Of a DNA stretch of 64,000 nt, positions 17,820 through 25,161 are shown in pieces. The notes under the pieces were generated by a model. The model ran no database searches. It worked only from the letters and a program-made list of their open reading frames with translations, and was not told the DNA's origin. The position numbers and the translations under genes were made by a program. Source of the stretch: JAAYXS01 sp043820985 (GTDB lineage: Bacteria > Planctomycetota > Phycisphaerae > UBA1845 > Fen-1342); NCBI GenBank assembly GCA_043820985.1, contig JBDRDH010000014.1, positions 5,676 to 69,675 of the forward strand. The letters are read 5' to 3'. Every line of letters begins with the position of its first letter. Within the stretch, counting starts at the first letter, position 1.

Positions 17820-19502
17820 ATGGGTCTGACGACGGCTATGTATACCGGTCTGACGGGCCTCAATGTCAACCAGACGCGTATCAACACGATTGGCCACAAT
17901 ATTGCCAACGTCAACACCACGGCCTTCAAGGGTTCGCGCACCCTGTTTCAAACACAGTTTTCCCAGATGATGTCGATGGGATCGGCGCCCAATGCGAACA
18001 GTGGGGGTACCAATCCAACCCAGGTCGGCTACGGTGCCATGGTGGGCACCACGCAACGCAACCTTGCGTCGGGTACTGTTGAGACAACTGGTATCGCCAG
18101 CGACCTGGCCGTCAATGGGCGCGGCTTCTTCATCCTGCGCGATGCCGCGGGGCGCCAGGTCTACACCCGCGATGGTTCATTTTCCGTGGATTCCCAGAAC
18201 AATCTGGTCACCATGGATGGCAATCTCGTGCAAGGCTTCGGAGTTGATGAGGACTTCAATCTTGTTCCCGGCCTCCTGCAGGATCTCAACATTCCCCTGG
18301 GCACCTTGAGTATGGCCAATGCGACCCAGCAGGTCTACATGGATGGCGACCTCAGTGCCAATGGTACGATTGCTACCCAGGGTTCCGAACATGTTACCCA
18401 GGCCCTGGTTAACGGCGGCGGTAGCGCCGTCAGCAGTGCCACGTTGCTTACCGATGTGCGCTCGGGGGACAACGCCACCCAGACTCTATTTGCCGCCGGC
18501 GACGCCCTAACCGTCTCGGGTGTAGTCAGGGGCGAGCGCGAGCTGCCGGACCAGTCCTTTATCGTTGGTACCACCGGAACCACGCTGGACGATCTGGCCA
18601 CCTGGCTGAACGGCGTGCTGGGTATTCATACCACCGCCACGGTGCCGGGCGACCCGGGGGTGACGATCGAAAACGGTACGCTGGTGATTCGCAGTAATGC
18701 CGGTGAACAGAATGGCTTTGTGATCAATGCCAATGACATAGTTACCACCAATAACGTCACGCCCTTGCCGTTCCAGTTCACGCAGAACGCGGCAGCCAAT
18801 GGCTCCGGGGTGTATACCGCGTTCACGGCCTATGACTCGCTGGGCACGCCAGTGTCCGTCAACGTAACATTTGCCCTGGAACAGACGCCCAACACCGGTC
18901 CGATCTGGCGCTACTATGTGGAGTCTCCCGATGCCAGCGGGGGCTCGCGCGTGCTGGGCACGGGGACGGTGGCGTTTGACACGGAGGGCAACTATCTGCA
19001 AGCCACTGACAACCAGTTCAGCATGAGTCGCAACGAGACTGGCTCAGCCACGCCGTTGACCTTCACGCTAGATTTCTCGGATGTCCATGGGCTATCGACA
19101 CAAACGTCCAATATTATCGCGGCCGAACAGGATGGTTACCCGCCCGGGACCCTGATGAATTTCAGCGTCGCCGAGGATGGCGTGATCTCCGGCATTTTCA
19201 GCAACGGTCAGATGCGCACATTAGGACAAGTCACGCTGGCAACATTTGCCAATGATGAAGGTTTGATAGCCGAGACGGACAATCTGTACTTAATTGGTCC
19301 CAATTCGGGTGCTGCATCCGTGGGCATACCGGGCCAACTGGGCAGCGGCACGCTGCTGAGCGGAGCCCTGGAGCTATCGAATGTGGATCTTTCTCAGGAA
19401 TTTATCGGTCTGGTAACCTCCAGCACGGGCTTCCAGGCCTCCAGTCGAGTTATCAGCGTTTCCAGTGAACTCATGGATCACCTGTTGATGATCGTCCGGT
19501 AG
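17820..19502 (+). CDS. flgE: Flagellar hook protein FlgE
   Basis: Forms the curved universal joint of the flagellum. It has 560 residues. The N-terminal rod/hook motif is INTIGHNIANVNTTAFKGSR and the C-terminal motif is SNVDLSQEFIGLVTSSTGFQ, followed by the helix ASSRVISVSSELMDHLLMIV. The middle is variable and longer than the enterobacterial protein (about 400 residues), as in many non-enteric species. GGAG precedes the ATG by about eight bases. Export without a cleaved signal is expected. Confidence 0.96.
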   Translation: MGLTTAMYTGLTGLNVNQTRINTIGHNIANVNTTAFKGSRTLFQTQFSQMMSMGSAPNANSGGTNPTQVGYGAMVGTTQRNLASGTVETTGIASDLAVNGRGFFILRDAAGRQVYTRDGSFSVDSQNNLVTMDGNLVQGFGVDEDFNLVPGLLQDLNIPLGTLSMANATQQVYMDGDLSANGTIATQGSEHVTQALVNGGGSAVSSATLLTDVRSGDNATQTLFAAGDALTVSGVVRGERELPDQSFIVGTTGTTLDDLATWLNGVLGIHTTATVPGDPGVTIENGTLVIRSNAGEQNGFVINANDIVTTNNVTPLPFQFTQNAAANGSGVYTAFTAYDSLGTPVSVNVTFALEQTPNTGPIWRYYVESPDASGGSRVLGTGTVAFDTEGNYLQATDNQFSMSRNETGSATPLTFTLDFSDVHGLSTQTSNIIAAEQDGYPPGTLMNFSVAEDGVISGIFSNGQMRTLGQVTLATFANDEGLIAETDNLYLIGPNSGAASVGIPGQLGSGTLLSGALELSNVDLSQEFIGLVTSSTGFQASSRVISVSSELMDHLLMIVR

Positions 19503-19549
19503 TACGTGCGTGATAAGGTCACACTGGCGTTGGCCGGGAGGCATGTGTC

Positions 19550-19744
19550 ATGATCCGCCTGACCCGTTTGAATGGACGCCCCTTCATCCTGAACGCCGAG
19601 CAGATTAAGACCGTGGAGGCCACGCCGGACACGCTGGTAACCCTGCTCCAGGGTGAACAGTTCATGGTGCGGGAGTCGCTGTCGGAGGTTATCCGCCGGG
19701 CCATCGACTACAACCGGGCTCTGCGTACGTTCCAGGTCAGCTAA
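19550..19744 (+). CDS. flbD: FlbD family flagellar protein (swarming motility protein SwrD)
   Basis: A 64-residue protein matching the FlbD/SwrD family (MIRLTRLNGRPFILNAEQI, then VEATPDTLVTLLQGE). The Bacillus homologue increases motor power through the stator. GGGAGG precedes the ATG. In many genomes motA and motB come next, but here a 172-nt non-coding gap and fliL follow. Confidence 0.9.
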   Translation: MIRLTRLNGRPFILNAEQIKTVEATPDTLVTLLQGEQFMVRESLSEVIRRAIDYNRALRTFQVS

Positions 19745-19838
19745 CTTGGAAAACTTTGCGCCTCAGCGCATGAAGTGCCTGAAAGAGCGGTAAATGTCTC
19801 ATAAGACGTGTGTTCCCAGGTCGCTGCGCGTAAGTCCA

Positions 19839-19866
19839 TGAAGCCTGCCTGGCGTTTCGTCGATAA
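19839..19866 (+). promoter_or_regulatory. Possible sigma-28 (FliA) promoter before fliL
   Basis: TGAAGCCT, 12 bases, then GTCGATAA resembles the FliA consensus TAAAGTTT-N11-GCCGATAA (5/8 and 7/8 matches, spacing one longer). It lies in the 172-nt gap between flbD and fliL, the largest gap in the flagellar operon apart from that upstream of the TPR gene. fliA is encoded downstream in the same locus. No gene was found in the gap itself. Confidence 0.35.
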
Positions 19867-19916
19867 TTTGAATCAGAACGTAAGACCTGGAACTCGCCGA
19901 TCTAGGGAATTTGCTC

Positions 19917-20459
19917 ATGGCTGACAAATTTGCCGATGGGGCTGATGCTCAATCCAGCGCTGGGTCCTCAAAGCGCTCCTGGCTGATGACTACCCTCACG
20001 GTGGTGGTAGTTGTGGCCCTGGTGGAAGCCGGGGCGGTCTTCCTGACGTTCAAGTTCTTCGGTACCCGACCGAATGTCAGCTACGGCGAAACCGAGCATG
20101 TTATCTCGGATGCTGAAGCCCCCGGCGAACCACAGGAATTCGCTGAGGTTTCGCTGCTGAGAAAGTTCAAGGTGCCCAACAACAAGTCGGGGCGCACGGT
20201 GATTTACGATTTTGACATCAGCCTGGTGGTTCCGGCTGGACAGAAAGAAGCCCTGGAAGAGCTGGTTGTCGCTCGTGACAGCGCCATCCGCGATCGTGTG
20301 GCCCAGACCATTCGGCAGGCCAGTCAGCGCGTATTGAATGAAGATGATTTTGAAACACTGCGGATACTGCTCAAGCATGCCCTGGGTGACGTGCTGGGCG
20401 ATGAAGAGACGGTGGCGCGCGTGCTGATTCCGCGCTGTGTGCCGATTCAGACGGATTAA
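19917..20459 (+). CDS. fliL: Flagellar basal body-associated protein FliL
   Basis: Single-pass membrane protein that rings the stator and supports torque. The membrane helix is at residues about 23-45 (LMTTLTVVVVVALVEAGAVFL). The FliL domain follows to the C-terminus (RKFKVPNNKSGRTVIYDFDI). The ATG at 19917 is chosen because AGGGA lies eight bases upstream; an in-frame TTG at 19911 is less likely. Length is normal at 180 residues. Confidence 0.88.
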   Translation: MADKFADGADAQSSAGSSKRSWLMTTLTVVVVVALVEAGAVFLTFKFFGTRPNVSYGETEHVISDAEAPGEPQEFAEVSLLRKFKVPNNKSGRTVIYDFDISLVVPAGQKEALEELVVARDSAIRDRVAQTIRQASQRVLNEDDFETLRILLKHALGDVLGDEETVARVLIPRCVPIQTD

Positions 20460-20513
20460 GCCGCTCGCAGGCAGGCAGCTTGATGCAAGCTCAGGCAAGG
20501 ACGTACAGAGCTG

Positions 20514-21269
20514 ATGGCTGACGAACCAAATTCTCCCGAGATCAACGCGGAAGAGGCCAACCAGGACCCTGAAGAGGTTAACCAGGCTAATGCCGCCGCT
20601 TCGCCACCGGCCGCGGAGATCTCTCCGGACAAGCTGGAGGCGATGGCGGCCCAGGTTCAGGCCGAAGCATCCGCCGACGTGAATTCCCAACAGGAGTCTG
20701 GTGACTCAGCGCCCGCTTCCAACCTGATCGATCAGTCAGAGATTGATCGGTTGACCCAGGAAGCGGAGAGCGAGGTGGCGGCGTTAGTTACCGAGGCCGC
20801 CAATAGTGATTTGGCCGCTGAAATGGCGGCGGTTATTGCGGAAGAATCAGACAGCCCCGCCGAGTCCAGCAGCGCTGAAGAGTCCAGCACCACGGAGATC
20901 CCCGAGCGAGTTCCGGCCATGGTTGGCGCGGCGGCCAGTACGGTAGCTCCCGGGGATGCCAGTGCGCTGGAGATCCCAAACCTGAATGCACAGGAAGCCA
21001 CTGAACCGGTCAACAACATTGACCTGCTCGATGACGTGGAACTCGATGTCAGAATCGAACTGGGGCGTACGCAGATGTACATCGAGGATGTTCTGCGTCT
21101 GTCGAAAGGCGCGGTTGTCGAGTTGGACAAACTGGCCGGCGATCCGGTCGACATCTATGTGAATGAACGGATCATGGCGCGCGGCGAGGTTCTGGTACTC
21201 AATGAAAACTTCTGCGTGCGTATTAATGAGATCATCAGTTTCACAACTGATATTGAAAACAGCGAGTGA
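20514..21269 (+). CDS. fliN: Flagellar motor switch protein FliN with acidic extension
   Basis: C-ring protein at the base of the switch. Residues 170-251 form the SpoA/FliN domain (VELDVRIELGRTQMYIEDVL, then VDIYVNERIMARGEVLVLNE). Residues 1-165 are an acidic, Ala/Glu/Ser-rich, probably disordered extension, so the protein is 251 residues rather than about 130. No CheC-like phosphatase motif is seen in the extension, so it is not clearly FliY. fliM, normally between fliL and fliN, is absent here. Confidence 0.88.
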   Translation: MADEPNSPEINAEEANQDPEEVNQANAAASPPAAEISPDKLEAMAAQVQAEASADVNSQQESGDSAPASNLIDQSEIDRLTQEAESEVAALVTEAANSDLAAEMAAVIAEESDSPAESSSAEESSTTEIPERVPAMVGAAASTVAPGDASALEIPNLNAQEATEPVNNIDLLDDVELDVRIELGRTQMYIEDVLRLSKGAVVELDKLAGDPVDIYVNERIMARGEVLVLNENFCVRINEIISFTTDIENSE

Positions 21270-21271
21270 TT

Positions 21272-21973
21272 ATGTCAACGCCATGGATGGCGCTAATCTG
21301 CAATGGAGTGTTGCTGGCCAGCGCGGGCATTGGGCTGGCGGCGGATCCTGTTGCTGGACCGGACACCTCAAACCTTAGTGTAGCTGATCAACTTGCGGAT
21401 CCCTGGTCTTCGCCGGAGATCGCGGCCCCGCGCATGGACCACGACCTGCTCAAACGCCCGCGCGTGGCCGGCCCGGACACCAATAGCGGGGAAGCCGGGG
21501 GACGGCGCGCCGACTGGTTACGCACGTCCGCGTCGTTGGCTGGAGTGGTGGCCCTGATCATGTTGCTGGCCTGGGGCTACCGGCTGGTCGCCAGTGGCCG
21601 GCTGTCACTGACCCCCCGCTCGAAGAATTCCGCCGTGATCGAAGTGCTCAGCCGCACCAACCTGGCCCCACGGCAATCGCTGAGCCTGGTGCGGATCGGC
21701 TCGCAATTGATCCTGATTGGTGCCACGTCGGATTCAATCCGCACATTGTCGGTAATTGATGATGGGGAGTTGGCGGCGCGCCTGGCGGGACAACAAACCC
21801 GCCTGCGGGCGGATAGTCACACGGCGGAATTCCAACGCTGTTTGCAAACCGAAGCGCGCACTTATGATGAATCTGACCGGGGGTCCGACCAGTCCGTGCC
21901 CGGTGTCATCGATCTACGGCACAAGCTATCACAGACCATGGAGCGCCTGCGCTCGGCCATCAAGCAGGCTTAA
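21272..21973 (+). CDS. fliO: Flagellar biosynthesis protein FliO
   Basis: Small membrane protein that helps FliP assemble into the export gate. It has a predicted signal-like N-terminus (LICNGVLLASAGIGLA), a membrane helix at about residues 86-108 (SLAGVVALIMLLAWGYRLVA) and the cytoplasmic FliO domain (VIEVLSRTNLAPRQSLSLVR). It starts two bases after the fliN stop. Position before fliP is canonical, which supports this rather divergent family. Confidence 0.82.
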   Translation: MSTPWMALICNGVLLASAGIGLAADPVAGPDTSNLSVADQLADPWSSPEIAAPRMDHDLLKRPRVAGPDTNSGEAGGRRADWLRTSASLAGVVALIMLLAWGYRLVASGRLSLTPRSKNSAVIEVLSRTNLAPRQSLSLVRIGSQLILIGATSDSIRTLSVIDDGELAARLAGQQTRLRADSHTAEFQRCLQTEARTYDESDRGSDQSVPGVIDLRHKLSQTMERLRSAIKQA

Positions 21974-22024
21974 CCACCGCAGAGTCTGGGTGGTGGAACC
22001 ACCCCTGGAAGAAAGGAATCCGCG

Positions 22025-22897
22025 GTGATCCGAGGAGCGGATCGTCAACCGACGGAACGGAAGGCCGAAGACCGCTGGCCGCTGTGGCGCTATGGTCTGT
22101 TGGTCGCTGCTATACTGGTCCTGCTGGCGCGGCCGGCGGCGGGCCAGGATTCCACGGTCGAGCCAGTTGGTACCGAGGCCGACAGCCCGGGGGTTTACAT
22201 TCCTGATATCAGCCGGTTACTACCACAAGCCAATAGCCCCGAATCGCTTAGCGCTACCATGCAGGTAGTTGTGTTGCTGACCTTGCTAACAGTGGCGCCC
22301 AGCATTGTCCTGATGATGACCTGTTTCGTGCGGATGGTGGTTGTTCTGGTGCTGTTGCGTCAGGCTCTGGGAGCTCAGCAGTTGCCGCCCTCGCAGGTGT
22401 TGATGGGCTTGGCGCTGTTCATGACTTTCCTGGTGATGGCGCCGACCTGGGAGCGCATTCGGGCGGAAGCGGTTGATCCTTACATGGCAGGTCACCTAGG
22501 GCAGCTTGATGCCATCAAGAAAGCCGGCGTGGAGCTGCGCGAGTTCATGTTCGCGCAGATTGAAGTGGCCGGCAATGAAGATGATGTCTACATGATGTAC
22601 GAGTATGCCACCAAGCAAGCCGTGCCGGAAGACGTGGCGATATCCAAGGCGGAGGTCCCCACCACGGCTCTGATTCCCGCATTCATCCTGAGCGAGCTGA
22701 AAACCGCCTTCGTGCTGGGCTTCCGCATTTATCTGCCGTTTTTGGTGATCGATATGGTGATCGCTACCGTGCTGGTCTCGATGGGCATGATGATGTTGCC
22801 GCCGGTGCTGATCTCCATGCCGTTCAAACTGTTGTTGTTTGTGCTGGCGGACGGCTGGCATCTCGTGGCCGGGTCGCTGATGGCGAGTGTGTACTAA
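22025..22897 (+). CDS. fliP: Flagellar export gate protein FliP
   Basis: Core of the export gate (FliP5-FliQ4-FliR1). It has 290 residues with a cleavable signal peptide ending near residue 40 (ILVLLARPAAGQ) and membrane segments carrying the family signatures SIVLMMTCFVRMVVVLVLLR and TTALIPAFILSELKTAF. The start is GTG. fliQ begins 15 nt after its stop. Confidence 0.96.
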   Translation: MIRGADRQPTERKAEDRWPLWRYGLLVAAILVLLARPAAGQDSTVEPVGTEADSPGVYIPDISRLLPQANSPESLSATMQVVVLLTLLTVAPSIVLMMTCFVRMVVVLVLLRQALGAQQLPPSQVLMGLALFMTFLVMAPTWERIRAEAVDPYMAGHLGQLDAIKKAGVELREFMFAQIEVAGNEDDVYMMYEYATKQAVPEDVAISKAEVPTTALIPAFILSELKTAFVLGFRIYLPFLVIDMVIATVLVSMGMMMLPPVLISMPFKLLLFVLADGWHLVAGSLMASVY

Positions 22898-22912
22898 CGT
22901 GGGAGAGCTGCC

Positions 22913-23167
22913 ATGGAGTTGACCTGCGCTCTGGACCTGGGCCGCGAGGCCCTGCTGACCGCCATGGTCATCGCCGGGCCGGTGCTGGTGACCGGGGTCA
23001 TAGTCGGTGTACTGATCAGCCTGCTCCAGACCATCACACAGATACAGGATCAGACCCTTTCGATGGTCCCCAAGATTATCGCCATGCTGGCGGCCACGAT
23101 GTTTTTCGTCCCCTGGTTAGCCGCGCGCATTCTGGAGTATGCCCAGACGATGTTTGCCACGCAGTAG
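22913..23167 (+). CDS. fliQ: Flagellar export gate protein FliQ
   Basis: Two-helix export gate subunit of 84 residues, the family length. The motif GVLISLLQTITQIQDQTLSM is diagnostic. Two hydrophobic helices cover about residues 14-37 and 50-73. GAGAG precedes the ATG. Confidence 0.95.
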   Translation: MELTCALDLGREALLTAMVIAGPVLVTGVIVGVLISLLQTITQIQDQTLSMVPKIIAMLAATMFFVPWLAARILEYAQTMFATQ

Positions 23168-23213
23168 CACCGGGGTGTCGATCACAGGTAGCGGTTGAAC
23201 GGGCTTATGCGAC

Positions 23214-23990
23214 ATGCCTTACGAACTACTGGCTCAATATCTGCGGCTGCCGGTTTTCCTGATGGTCGCGGCGCGACTGGCGGGCATGTTTCTATTCCAG
23301 CCGATCCTGGGTGCGCTGGCTATCCCGACTCGGCTACGGCTGTTGTTGGTTCTGGGGCTGGCGGCCCTGACGGTGCCTTTTGTCGAACCAGCCGAAACTA
23401 CCCCGGATACGCCCCTGGGCCTGCTGCTGGCGCTGGCGAGCGAAACGCTCCTGGGATTGCTGATCGGGATGGTGGTGACTGTTTGTTTCGTGGGAGTCCA
23501 GATGGGGGGCACACTGGTCGCGCAAAATTCCGGCCTGGCCTTTGGACAGATCGCCGATCCGACCACCGGTCAGAATCTGACTGTGTTGAGTGCCTTTTAT
23601 CTGCAACTGTCGGTGGTGGTATATCTGGTCGTGGGCGGGCACCGCATCCTGCTGCAAGCCTGCCTGGATACCTTCGATACGCTGCCTTTGCTGGGGGAAG
23701 TGAATTTGTCTGACCTGGGATACCGGATACTGGTCGAGGCCCTGGCCGTTGGCGGCGTGGTGGCGATCCGCGTGGCGGCTCCGGCCGTGCTGACGCTGTT
23801 TCTGGTGAATCTGGCCTTGGGCTTTATCTCGCGCACCGTGCCGCAGCTCAACATTGCGACGGTTGGTTTCTCGCTCAAGTCCCTGGTCGGTTTCATGGTG
23901 ATGATGATTGCCCTGCCATCGGCGATGGCGGCGTTCACCGATGCTTTGGATATGAGTTTTGACTGGCTACGCCAGCTAGTTGGTGGTTGA
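23214..23990 (+). CDS. fliR: Flagellar export gate protein FliR
   Basis: Export gate subunit with about six hydrophobic segments over 258 residues. Family features include RLAGMFLFQPILG near the start, the GTLVAQNSGLAFGQIADPTT stretch and the C-terminal LGFISRTVPQLNIATVGFSL segment. It follows fliQ by 46 nt and precedes flhB by 21 nt. Confidence 0.95.
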   Translation: MPYELLAQYLRLPVFLMVAARLAGMFLFQPILGALAIPTRLRLLLVLGLAALTVPFVEPAETTPDTPLGLLLALASETLLGLLIGMVVTVCFVGVQMGGTLVAQNSGLAFGQIADPTTGQNLTVLSAFYLQLSVVVYLVVGGHRILLQACLDTFDTLPLLGEVNLSDLGYRILVEALAVGGVVAIRVAAPAVLTLFLVNLALGFISRTVPQLNIATVGFSLKSLVGFMVMMIALPSAMAAFTDALDMSFDWLRQLVGG

Positions 23991-24011
23991 TTGTAAGGGA
24001 GTTCCAGGCCG

Positions 24012-25079
24012 ATGGCCGCGGATGATGCGGGCGAAAAGACCGAACAACCCACCGCGCGCCGTATGAAAGAGGCGCGCGATGAGGGGCGCATTCCGCGCAG
24101 TACCGATCTGACAGCGGCGATCGTGCTGGTGGGTGGTCTACTATTGCTCAGGCTATTGGGCGGCGGCATGTTCGAGACCATGTTCAACCTGACTCGTGGC
24201 CTGGGAGATGATCCGGATGTTACCGTCAGTGGACTAGCTCCCTGGATCATGCGCGTGGCCTACGCGGCCCTGATGATGATCGTGCCCTTTCTGGTTTTGC
24301 TGATGGTCATTACCGTGATTGGCACGGCATTACAAGCTGGTATACCGATCACCCTCAAACGTCTCAAACCCAAGCTTGAGAAGCTGAATCCGATTAAAGG
24401 ACTCAAGCGTCTTTTCTCACTCGACTCTCTGACGCGTTTCGGGATGGGCGTCCTGAAGATGATCTTTGTGGCCGCCGTGGCGTGGTTTTCGATAGTCGAT
24501 GATATTGACCAGGTGTTGACGGTGGGCTCATTGATGCCGGGTGGGGCCTTCAGTCTCAGCAGTGAAGTGCTTTATCGTCTGGCCATGCGCATCGGAGTCA
24601 TGCTCCTGATATTGGCGCTGTTCGATTATGCCTATCAGCGTTGGAATTGGTGGCGCAATCTCAAAATGACCAAACAGGAAGTCAAGGATGAGATGAAGCA
24701 GATGGAAGGCGACATGCAAACTCGGCAACGTCGCCGCCGGGCGCAACTCCAACTGGCCATGCAGCGGCTGGCCGTGGATGTGCCCCAAGCTGACGTGGTT
24801 GTCACCAACCCCACCGAATATGCCGTGGCCCTGAAGTACGATGAGGCGACCATGAACGCGCCGCGCGTGACGGCCAAGGGTCAGGATTTGCTGGCGCTGC
24901 GTATCCGGCAGATTGCTCAACAAAGTGGCGTACCCGTGGTGCAACGGCCGCCATTGGCGCGGGCTTTGCACGCCGGCGCGGAGGTTGGCCAGGAAGTGCC
25001 GCCGGCACTGTATCGCGCCGTGGCCGAGTTGCTGGCTTATGTATACCAGTTGGCGGGGCGCGCGGCGCCGGCAGGTTGA
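24012..25079 (+). CDS. flhB: Flagellar export switch protein FlhB (NPTE variant)
   Basis: Controls the change from rod/hook to filament export. The N-terminal motif (EKTEQPTARRMKEARDEGRI) and four membrane helices are normal. The cytoplasmic domain holds the autocleavage site at N266-P267-T268 but with E269 in place of the usual His (NPTEYAVALKYD). In Salmonella cleavage takes place between Asn and Pro of NPTH; Asn and Pro are conserved here, so cleavage is probably possible, with changed kinetics. 355 residues is a normal length. Confidence 0.95.
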   Translation: MAADDAGEKTEQPTARRMKEARDEGRIPRSTDLTAAIVLVGGLLLLRLLGGGMFETMFNLTRGLGDDPDVTVSGLAPWIMRVAYAALMMIVPFLVLLMVITVIGTALQAGIPITLKRLKPKLEKLNPIKGLKRLFSLDSLTRFGMGVLKMIFVAAVAWFSIVDDIDQVLTVGSLMPGGAFSLSSEVLYRLAMRIGVMLLILALFDYAYQRWNWWRNLKMTKQEVKDEMKQMEGDMQTRQRRRRAQLQLAMQRLAVDVPQADVVVTNPTEYAVALKYDEATMNAPRVTAKGQDLLALRIRQIAQQSGVPVVQRPPLARALHAGAEVGQEVPPALYRAVAELLAYVYQLAGRAAPAG

Positions 25080-25161
25080 GAGAGAAGCAGTTTGAGAGTC
25101 TACGCCGTACCGGTCTGCACGGGCGGCGTCCCAAGGTTCTGACGGAGTTGATTTACTCAGA

